Source of the DNA: Pseudomonadota bacterium
Lineage (GTDB): Bacteria; Pseudomonadota; Gammaproteobacteria; Burkholderiales; Gallionellaceae
Assembly: GCA_021822115.1 (NCBI GenBank)
Contig: JAJZSA010000008.1
Location: 1 to 58,564, forward strand
Length of the DNA stretch: 58,564 nucleotides
Direction: 5' to 3'
Below are positions 52,943-58,564 of the stretch, in pieces (the stretch's first letter is position 1; each line of letters begins with the position of its first letter). Both the position numbers and the translations under genes were made by a program. Below the pieces are notes generated by a model. The model saw nothing but the letters and a program-made list of their open reading frames with translations. It was not told the DNA's origin and ran no database searches.

Positions 52943-54373
52943 TCAGCGCACCGGGCCATAGAACTTGCTCACGTACTCGGCATAGACGGAAGGATCCTCT
53001 ACGCTTTCGACACGGAACTTGATTGGTGCTGCATCCTGCGCGATGTTTTTCACTGGCGCCTTTACGAATACGGTGAACGAGGTGCTGCGCCCGTGATGCG
53101 TGATCGGATTATGTTCAACTCCAATGATGACTTGGTCTGCCACTCCTTCGCTTGCTGTCACCTTGACGTGCAGATCCCTGTCTGTCTTGTTCAGAACCTT
53201 GAAGTCGAACTTGTTCTGGATGGTTCCATCGCTCATGACCACGAACAGAGGCTGACGCTCATGAACTACGTTCAGCGTCATCGAACCCAAATGCGTCAGT
53301 CCCCAGATGATGCCCATCAGCGCTATCAGAATGATGCTCACATATACCAACGTGCGCGGGTGCTGATATATCTTCTTCTTGGGCTTCCCTGACAATTCAT
53401 CGAGAGATGCGTAGCGAATCAACCCTCGTGGCTTGTTGATCTTATCCATGACCGCATCGCAGGCATCGATGCACAAACCACAGGTGATACATCCCAGTTG
53501 TTGGCCATTGCGGATATCGACACCTGTCGGGCAAACCTGGACGCACTGGAAGCAATCGATGCAATCACCTTGCTGCGCCACCGCCTCGCCATTCTTGCGG
53601 ATCTTGCCGCGCGGTTCGCCACGATTGTAATCATAGGTCGGCAGGATAGTTTGATTGTCGGACATCACTCCCTGGATGCGAGCATATGGACAGAGCCAGA
53701 AACAAGTCTGCTCGCGCAGGAAACCGGCCAAGATATAGGTGCCGAAGAAGAACATGACAATGACGACCCAACCGACCGTTGCCAGCTCCAAATTGATCAA
53801 GTCATGCCAGTATTGATATGCATCCACGAACCAGATCGAGAAGCTAATACCGGTGAGAAGCGATAGCAGCATCCATGCCAGATGTTTCGCCATCTTCTTT
53901 TTCAGCTTGTCAAAACTCCAAGACGCTTCATCAAGCTTGCGTCGTGCCGTGGGGTTGCCCTCGATCTTCTCTTCAATCCAGGTGAACCAATCCGTCCATG
54001 CCGTCTGGAAGCAGAAAAATCCGCACCATACCCGCGAGGCCACTGAGGTCGTCGCAAACAAAGTCATTGCAGCGACCAACAGCACCAAAGAAAGCATCCA
54101 AATATCCTGTGGCAGAACGGTGAGACTAAAGAATTTGAATTGCCGATGCTGGATATCAAACAGAATCGCCTGACTGCCATTCCAGCGCAGATAAGGTAAC
54201 AGGAAGAATGGCAACCAAAGTGCCAGTTGTGTTTTGTCCTTGAGTGAACGGAAGAATCCAGGCATGCGCTTGGCATGTATGGTCTGCCCCCCAGTATTCA
54301 CCGTCCACGTTTCGAACTCGTGGTAGAGGGTGGTAACTTCTCCGGGCTCTTTCTTTTCGACTTCCTGATTCAT
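52943..54373 (-). CDS. ccoG: cbb3 oxidase accessory protein CcoG (RdxA/FixG)
   Basis: 476 residues. Around six helices, CGFFCFQTAWTDW, two ferredoxin Cys clusters (CIDCFQCVQVCP and CITCGLCIDACD) and a C-terminal immunoglobulin-like FixG domain. It may reduce copper in the membrane. It starts just downstream of the terminator that closes the ccoNOQP operon, so it needs its own promoter, which I could not place securely. Confidence 0.95.
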   Translation of the reverse strand: MNQEVEKKEPGEVTTLYHEFETWTVNTGGQTIHAKRMPGFFRSLKDKTQLALWLPFFLLPYLRWNGSQAILFDIQHRQFKFFSLTVLPQDIWMLSLVLLVAAMTLFATTSVASRVWCGFFCFQTAWTDWFTWIEEKIEGNPTARRKLDEASWSFDKLKKKMAKHLAWMLLSLLTGISFSIWFVDAYQYWHDLINLELATVGWVVIVMFFFGTYILAGFLREQTCFWLCPYARIQGVMSDNQTILPTYDYNRGEPRGKIRKNGEAVAQQGDCIDCFQCVQVCPTGVDIRNGQQLGCITCGLCIDACDAVMDKINKPRGLIRYASLDELSGKPKKKIYQHPRTLVYVSIILIALMGIIWGLTHLGSMTLNVVHERQPLFVVMSDGTIQNKFDFKVLNKTDRDLHVKVTASEGVADQVIIGVEHNPITHHGRSTSFTVFVKAPVKNIAQDAAPIKFRVESVEDPSVYAEYVSKFYGPVR

Positions 54374-54477
54374 ACCTGCTCCTGTCTTTTGCGACTGAAC
54401 TGGCCGCGCTGTTTTTTTAACGCATCGATTCTACTGCTTTGAGTTTCTCGTTTCAGTGATATTTTGCACAAATAAAA

Positions 54478-54501
54478 AAGAGGAGAGCGAGCCCTCCTCT
54501 T
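54478..54501 (-). terminator. Intrinsic terminator of the ccoNOQP operon
   Basis: AAGAGGAG (54478-54485) and CTCCTCTT (54494-54501) form a perfect 8-bp stem around an 8-base loop. On the minus strand the stem is followed by TTTTTTATTT. It lies 21 bp after the stop of the 36-residue membrane peptide and upstream of ccoG. Confidence 0.9.
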
Positions 54502-54522
54502 CAAACCGCGATACTGCTACGG

Positions 54523-54633
54523 TTATTTCTTGTCGTTCATGTTGCGGTATGCCATGTAGAACAGCCAGCCAACCACTGCGATGGCACCGATCAGGCAGAC
54601 CAGGACGCCCCAAAATACCATATCGTGATTCAT
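54523..54633 (-). CDS. 36-residue single-helix membrane peptide at the end of ccoNOQP
   Basis: ATG at 54633-54631 with AAGGAG eight bases upstream, TAA at 54525-54523. The peptide starts MNHDMVFWG, has one helix (VLVCLIGAIAVVGWLFYMAY) and ends RNMNDKK. It is downstream of ccoP on the same strand and ahead of the operon terminator. Tiny single-helix subunits of cbb3 oxidase (the CcoM type) are known elsewhere; similarity is by size and place only. Strong translation signals make it a real gene rather than noise. Confidence 0.8.
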   Translation of the reverse strand: MNHDMVFWGVLVCLIGAIAVVGWLFYMAYRNMNDKK

Positions 54634-54692
54634 GCAATTCTCCTTTAACTAAAGGTCTGCGCAGGAATCACCCTGCGCAGATCGATACAGTC

Positions 54693-55556
54693 TTAGTTGG
54701 CTTTACCACCACCGAACTTATAGACATAGACAGCCAGCTTCTTGATCTCTGCGTCAGACAGCTTGCCTCCCTCGAAGGCCGGCATCACTGCAACGCGAGT
54801 ACCATCAACCCCTGCGTTCACACCATGCTTGATGGTGTACTTGATGCCCTCGACGGAACCATCAAAGCGCCAGACGCTGTCAGTCAGGTTTGCAGAACCC
54901 ATGGCTTGGATGCCTTTGCCGTCTTCACCGTGACAAGCCGTACAGCCCTTCTCGGCAAACAGCGGTGTAGAAGTCGGCTTGCTGGCTGCCACTGCATTGG
55001 CCAACGTGTCGATTTCTGCATCTGTCAGCATGCCTTCATGCGCCATCATCATGCCTTGGCGACCACCCTTGATGGTTTCGTAGATGGTATCGATGGTGCC
55101 ACCATACAGCCAGTCATCATCGTTCAGAATAGGCGCGAACAGACCTTGCTTGTCGTGCGTACCGACACCATTCTGACCGTGACAGGCAGCACAGTTGTCA
55201 CCAAACAACACCTTGCCGGAACGAGTCACATACTCGGACAGCTCGCTGTCAGCGAGAATCGCTGCCGGGGTCATATCCTTCAGCTTGTTCTCGTACTTGC
55301 TGCGAACCTCATCCACAACGCTCTTGTCCGCTTCCATTTCTCCAATCGCGGTCCAACCGCCAACGCCCTTGAACCATGTACCACCATTCGACAGCGGAAC
55401 GGAGGGGTAGTACAACCAGTAAACCACAACCCAGATTGCACTTGCGGCCAAACCCAGCATCCACCACTTGGGGGGCTGATTGATATAGTCGCCCAAGTCA
55501 TCATCCCAGACGTGCCCTGTTGTCGGCACGCTGCTTGCATCGTGTTTATCGCTCAT
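54693..55556 (-). CDS. ccoP: cbb3 cytochrome oxidase subunit III CcoP (dihaem cytochrome c)
   Basis: 287 residues. One helix (WWMLGLAASAIWVVVYWLYYP, in part) then two class I cytochrome c domains with CAACH and CTACH haem sites and Met ligands in GMMMAHEGM and AVMPAFEGGKL. It passes electrons to CcoO and is preceded without a gap by ccoQ. Start follows the ccoQ TAA directly. Confidence 0.96.
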   Translation of the reverse strand: MSDKHDASSVPTTGHVWDDDLGDYINQPPKWWMLGLAASAIWVVVYWLYYPSVPLSNGGTWFKGVGGWTAIGEMEADKSVVDEVRSKYENKLKDMTPAAILADSELSEYVTRSGKVLFGDNCAACHGQNGVGTHDKQGLFAPILNDDDWLYGGTIDTIYETIKGGRQGMMMAHEGMLTDAEIDTLANAVAASKPTSTPLFAEKGCTACHGEDGKGIQAMGSANLTDSVWRFDGSVEGIKYTIKHGVNAGVDGTRVAVMPAFEGGKLSDAEIKKLAVYVYKFGGGKAN

Positions 55557-55763
55557 TTATTTATCTCCCAGTTTGATAGGGTCGTCGTCGTCCAGAGCCA
55601 TCCGGCTCTGGGCATCGAACTTATCCTTGTTGGACGGCCGGAACACCATGACATAGGTCACCACCATACCGATCGCCGCAACTAGGACGAAGAATACGCC
55701 CAGCCAATCGTTCGTCGTCATGGTATTGACGTCCATGCCAAAGTGTTCCAACAGCTTAGTCAC
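55557..55763 (-). CDS. ccoQ: cbb3 oxidase subunit CcoQ (FixQ)
   Basis: 68 residues, one helix (LGVFFVLVAAIGMVVTYVMVF), then the FixQ-type tail RPSNKDKFD and an acidic DDDDP. Stabilises the CcoP-CcoNO interaction. It overlaps the ccoO stop by 8 bp and abuts ccoP. Confidence 0.9.
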   Translation of the reverse strand: MTKLLEHFGMDVNTMTTNDWLGVFFVLVAAIGMVVTYVMVFRPSNKDKFDAQSRMALDDDDPIKLGDK

Positions 55764-56553
55764 GGTAGTTCACACCTTCTTCGAACTTGACGTGATTGCC
55801 CAGACTCTGCAGGAATGCAATCAATGCATCCATGTCGGTCTTGCCTTCCAGCTCTGCCGGCGCTGCTGCAATGTATGCGTCGGTATAGATGGTCTTGGGA
55901 ACCGGGTTGAACGGCATAATGGTCAACACCTTCATGGTCTCTACCGTCTCAGCCACATCCACCTTCTTGTTTTCCAGCCAGAAGTAGTTAGGCATCACAG
56001 ACTCAGGAACCACTTCACGCGGATAGCGCAGGTGGCGACGATGCCACTCATCAGAGTACTTGCCAGCCAAACGCGCAAGATCGGGACCAGTACGCTTGGA
56101 GCCCCACTGATAAGTGTGGTCGTACATGGACTCTTCGGCGATGGAGTAGTGACCATAACGGTCCTTCTCATCGCGGAACGGACGGATCATCTGAGAGTGA
56201 CACAGGAAGCAACCTTCACGGATGAAAACGTTGCGACCGGCCAGTTCCAGCGGCTTGTACGGGCGTACGCCATCGCCAGGCTGCCAGTCATCCAGCGTTT
56301 TGTGCGCGGACGTCGCGGGATTCCAGATGATTTTATCCATTGGAATCACATTGCCGTTCTGATCCTTGTGCTGCGTGTTGTTACAGGTAGGATCGTTCTG
56401 GCACATCGCGGTGTTCGGCAGGTAGAACAGTGGAACGATTTCCACGATACCACCGATTGCCACCGCAATCGCGGTCAGCACGAACATCAGGAGGGTACTA
56501 CGCTCTGTCTTATCCTGAAGTTGTGTCGAATAGATTTTGTCGTGATCAGACAT
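55756..56553 (-). CDS. ccoO: cbb3 oxidase subunit II CcoO (monohaem cytochrome c)
   Basis: 265 residues. N-terminal helix (LLMFVLTAIAVAIGGIVEIV, in part), then REGCFLCHSQMIRPFRDE with the single CxxCH and the HYSIAEES and GPDLARLAGKYSDEWH blocks of the family. GGGGAG before the ATG. Overlaps ccoQ by 8 bp and lies 14 bp after ccoN. Confidence 0.96.
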   Translation of the reverse strand: MSDHDKIYSTQLQDKTERSTLLMFVLTAIAVAIGGIVEIVPLFYLPNTAMCQNDPTCNNTQHKDQNGNVIPMDKIIWNPATSAHKTLDDWQPGDGVRPYKPLELAGRNVFIREGCFLCHSQMIRPFRDEKDRYGHYSIAEESMYDHTYQWGSKRTGPDLARLAGKYSDEWHRRHLRYPREVVPESVMPNYFWLENKKVDVAETVETMKVLTIMPFNPVPKTIYTDAYIAAAPAELEGKTDMDALIAFLQSLGNHVKFEEGVNYRD

Positions 56554-56567
56554 GTTATTAACTCCCC

Positions 56568-58001
56568 TTATGCATTAGCCGGAACAGCGTTGGCGCTGCG
56601 CGCAGCACTTGCAGTGCGCACAGTCATCACGATGTTGTAGAGGGCGATCCAGGTACCGATATTGAAGATCAGACCACCGATCGCACGCATCGCGTAGTAC
56701 GGATGCATAGCGGACACGGATTCAACGAAGGTGTAGGTCAAAGTGCCATATTCGTCGTAGTCACGCCACATCAGGCCTTGCATGATGCCGGAAACCCACA
56801 TCGCGACGACATAAACCACGGTACCGATGGTGGCCAGCCAGAAGTGGACATTCACCAGACCTTCGGAATACATCTTTTCCACGCCCCACAGTTTTTTCAC
56901 CATATGGTACATGGCGCCATAAGCAACCATAGCCATCCAGCCCAACGCACCAGAGTGCACGTGGCCCACGGTCCAGTCAGTGTAGTGAGACAAGGCGTTC
57001 ACGGTCTTGATGGACATCACCGGGCCTTCGAAAGTGGACATCGCGTAGAACGCCAGAGCCACAACCAGGAAGCGCAGGATGTAGTCAGTACGCAGACGGT
57101 CCCAAGCACCGGACAGAGTCATCATACCGTTCATCGCACCCCCCCAAGACGGGATGATCATCGCCAGGGAAACAGCTGCACCCAAGGAACCAGTCCAGTC
57201 AGGCAACGCAGTGTATTGCAGATGGTGAGCACCCAGCCAGACGTAACCAAAGGTCAGCGCCCAGAAGTGCAGCACGGACAGGCGATAGGAGAACACCGGA
57301 CGTCCAGCCTGCTTCGGCACGAAGTAATACATGATCGCCAGGAAGCCACCGGTCAGGTAGAAACCGACCGCATTGTGACCCCACCACCATTGGATCATCG
57401 CATCTTGCACGCCAGAGTAGATGGAGAAGGAGTTGGTCAGACTGACCGGGATCGCCATGCTGTTGACCACGTGCAGGTAAGTGATCATCACGATCATGCC
57501 CATGGTAAACCAGTTAGACACATAGATATGCGATGTCTTGCGGATGGCAATGGTCATGATGTAATTGAAACCGTACATCAGCCAAACGACTGCGATCGCG
57601 ATATCGATCGGCCACTCCAGCTCAGCGTACTCCTTGCCGGTAGTCCAACCCAGCGGCAGGGTAATCACTGCAGAAACGATGATCAGGTTCCAGCCAATGA
57701 AGGTTGCCCATGCCAAACCGTTGCTCCACAGCTTGGTAGCACCGGTACGCTGGACGATATAGAAACCAGTTGCCATCAGCGCACAGCCACCGAATGCGAA
57801 AATCACGGCATTGGTATGCAGCGGACGCAGACGACCAAAGGTAATCCATTCCAAGTCAAAATTCAGGAACGGCCAAGCCAGCTCAGATGCGACGTACACA
57901 CCAATGAGCGTACCTACACATGCATAAATGGCGGCAGCGATGGTGAACCAGCGCACAACCTCCATATCGTACTTTACTGGTGTCGCTTGATTAGCTTCCA
58001 C
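56568..58001 (-). CDS. ccoN: cbb3 oxidase catalytic subunit CcoN
   Basis: 477 residues from a GTG (58001) with GGAGGAG seven bases upstream. About 12 helices. CuB/haem histidine motifs: [42 protein letters not shown]. It reduces O2 with high affinity and pumps protons. First gene of the operon. Confidence 0.97.
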   Translation of the reverse strand: MEANQATPVKYDMEVVRWFTIAAAIYACVGTLIGVYVASELAWPFLNFDLEWITFGRLRPLHTNAVIFAFGGCALMATGFYIVQRTGATKLWSNGLAWATFIGWNLIIVSAVITLPLGWTTGKEYAELEWPIDIAIAVVWLMYGFNYIMTIAIRKTSHIYVSNWFTMGMIVMITYLHVVNSMAIPVSLTNSFSIYSGVQDAMIQWWWGHNAVGFYLTGGFLAIMYYFVPKQAGRPVFSYRLSVLHFWALTFGYVWLGAHHLQYTALPDWTGSLGAAVSLAMIIPSWGGAMNGMMTLSGAWDRLRTDYILRFLVVALAFYAMSTFEGPVMSIKTVNALSHYTDWTVGHVHSGALGWMAMVAYGAMYHMVKKLWGVEKMYSEGLVNVHFWLATIGTVVYVVAMWVSGIMQGLMWRDYDEYGTLTYTFVESVSAMHPYYAMRAIGGLIFNIGTWIALYNIVMTVRTASAARSANAVPANA

Positions 58002-58440
58002 AGTAGTCTCCTCCCCAGAGCGAAGTTAAAAAAACCCGTGCGCCCAGCACCAACTGTTCCTGCATGCCGGACGCACACTTTGTTGCAAATCTACAGCGCG
58101 GCAAATTGTCGCAGTGCAAGCACGACAAGTAAAGCCAAAAGTCGCTTTCAATCTGACATACCCAAGCAAAATACTCAGGTTGCAAATCCACAGCGGTGAC
58201 GATACTAAAAAATATTCGGGGCGCCTGAGTTGACATAGGTCAAAAACAACCATGCTCGTCACTCGATTTATCGTCGCCGCAAACTACCTACTCTGCACAG
58301 CAATGTTCAATGATGGACCTGCTCAGATATGAGGGCTCAGCGATACCCCTGAGTCCGCATATAGAAATGCGCAAAAACAAATGGGCACATGCCAGCGTGG
58401 CTCAACAACAACTAAACCACGGGGCGAAATACGCGAAGGA
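58002..58440. other. Intergenic region upstream of ccoN: FNR promoter and one long hairpin
   Basis: 439 bases with no convincing gene. Besides the FNR promoter (58202-58243), a hairpin lies at 58327-58362: ATATG and GGGCTCAG (58327-58331, 58333-58340) pair with CTGAGTCC and CATAT (58349-58356, 58358-58362), interrupted by one mismatch. On the minus strand it follows the tRNA fragment but lacks a T-run, so its role is unknown. Short frames here have no start signals. Confidence 0.7.
58202..58243 (-). promoter_or_regulatory. Class II FNR-dependent promoter of ccoNOQP
   Basis: FNR-like box TTGAC-ATAG-GTCAA (plus strand 58230-58243; 8 of 10 consensus positions, symmetrical). The minus-strand -10 TAGTAT (58207-58202) is exactly where a -10 belongs if the box is centred at -41.5, giving a start near 58195 and a leader of about 190 bases. 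Matches microaerobic induction known for cbb3 oxidases. Confidence 0.75.
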
Positions 58441-58475
58441 TGGAGCGGGTGATGGGAATCGAACCCACGTATGCA
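58441..58475 (-). tRNA. tRNA-Gly 3' half (3' exon), interrupted in the anticodon stem
   Basis: Minus strand: the encoded CCA (58443-58441), discriminator U (58444), 3' acceptor strand CACCCGC (58451-58445), T arm GTGGG-TTCGATT-CCCAT (58468-58452) and variable loop ATAC (58472-58469), all fitting bacterial tRNA-Gly. The 3' strand of the anticodon stem (58477-58473, CCUGC) marks the edge. What follows upstream is not the anticodon loop of any tRNA but a group II intron end. The anticodon and 5' half lie outside the window or are lost. Glycine is assigned from the acceptor strand and T arm, without an anticodon. Confidence 0.8.
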
Positions 58476-58564
58476 GGAGGGTAAGGAGGCGACCTCACGG
58501 TCACCCCCTCCCCTAAGAACCGAACGTGCAAGTTTCCCTGCATTCGGCTCAAGCAACCCAGAAA
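58476..58564 (-). mobile_element. 3' end of a group II intron: domains V and VI
   Basis: Minus strand. Domain V at 58550-58517 (34 nt): AGC triad (58549-58547), 8-bp lower stem, 6-bp upper stem, GAAA tetraloop (58536-58533) and the 2-nt CG bulge (58526-58525). Linker UUA (58516-58514). Domain VI at 58513-58479: an almost fully paired stem with a GUGA loop and one bulged A (58482), the expected branch point, 7-8 nt from the 3' splice site, which falls at 58475-58476 within the tRNA anticodon stem. Domains I-IV and any reverse-transcriptase frame lie beyond the window. Confidence 0.88.

Noticed and set aside
58441..58513. A complete tRNA gene of normal length
   Set aside because: Bases upstream of the anticodon stem do not form an anticodon loop, D arm or 5' acceptor strand; they fit group II intron domain VI instead.
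58310..58564. Short frames on both strands over the tRNA fragment and intron end
   Set aside because: They overlap structured RNA and lack ribosome-binding sites.
1..58564. CRISPR array, prophage or insertion sequence
   Set aside because: No regularly spaced direct repeats, transposase, integrase or phage structural genes are visible; only small palindromic repeats and the intron end were found.

Overview
The window reads as a chromosomal segment of a GC-rich, respiring betaproteobacterium. I infer Nitrosomonadales/Gallionellaceae-like from the gene families and the combination of an MSHA pilus, cbb3 oxidase with FNR, and a sulfur-type ArsR/rhodanese cassette. This placement is by eye, not by search. 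Nearly all DNA is coding, with many 1-4 bp start/stop overlaps. No phage, transposase or CRISPR array is visible.

Layout: (1) 1-6.6 kb, minus strand: rarA (cut by the window edge), lolA, ftsK, a NarL-type response regulator, a hybrid histidine kinase and a Sco1-like copper chaperone. (2) 6.6-11.8 kb: a DsbD/TauE-like membrane protein and the biotin genes bioD-bioC-bioH-bioF-bioB, with comF divergent. (3) 12.6-29.8 kb: a complete MSHA type IV pilus locus in two same-strand blocks. mshE-mshG-pilin-membrane protein-mshA-C-D-O-P-Q is upstream and mshI-I2-J-K-L-M-N downstream, a rotation of the order familiar from Vibrio. MshE carries two c-di-GMP-binding type motifs. mshA has its own promoter-like sequence, two 5'-UTR hairpins and a strong terminator. 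(4) 29.9-34.9 kb: trmL, gpsA, an SH3 protein, secB, grxC, a membrane rhodanese, a PglL-type O-oligosaccharyltransferase (a candidate pilin glycosylase) and a DUF2892 protein. (5) 34.9-39.7 kb: an RND efflux pump and adaptor downstream of an ArsR regulator whose two cysteines are spaced as in the BigR/SqrR persulfide sensors, with two matching operator-like sites. (6) 39.7-46.2 kb: gpmI, a degenerate EnvC, a C-terminal processing protease, a small unknown, moeB-like, and a nitronate-monooxygenase-like flavoprotein. (7) 46.3-58.2 kb: microaerobic respiration. hemN and fnr are divergent around an FNR box, followed by two unknown membrane-linked proteins, then ccoS-ccoI-ccoH-ccoG and ccoN-O-Q-P plus an unlisted 36-codon membrane peptide, ended by a terminator. 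ccoN has a well-placed class II FNR-type promoter.

(8) The last 125 bases hold the most unusual structure. A tRNA-Gly 3' half (CCA end, acceptor strand, T arm, variable loop) passes directly, within the anticodon stem, into textbook domains VI and V of a group II intron on the minus strand. The window ends before the rest of the intron and the 5' half of the tRNA, so whether this is a tRNA gene interrupted by a group II intron or a broken remnant is undecided here.

Three short tandem-unit inverted repeats sit directly against start codons (lolA, bioF, a pilin-like gene). One of them has become the pilin's leader-peptide coding sequence.
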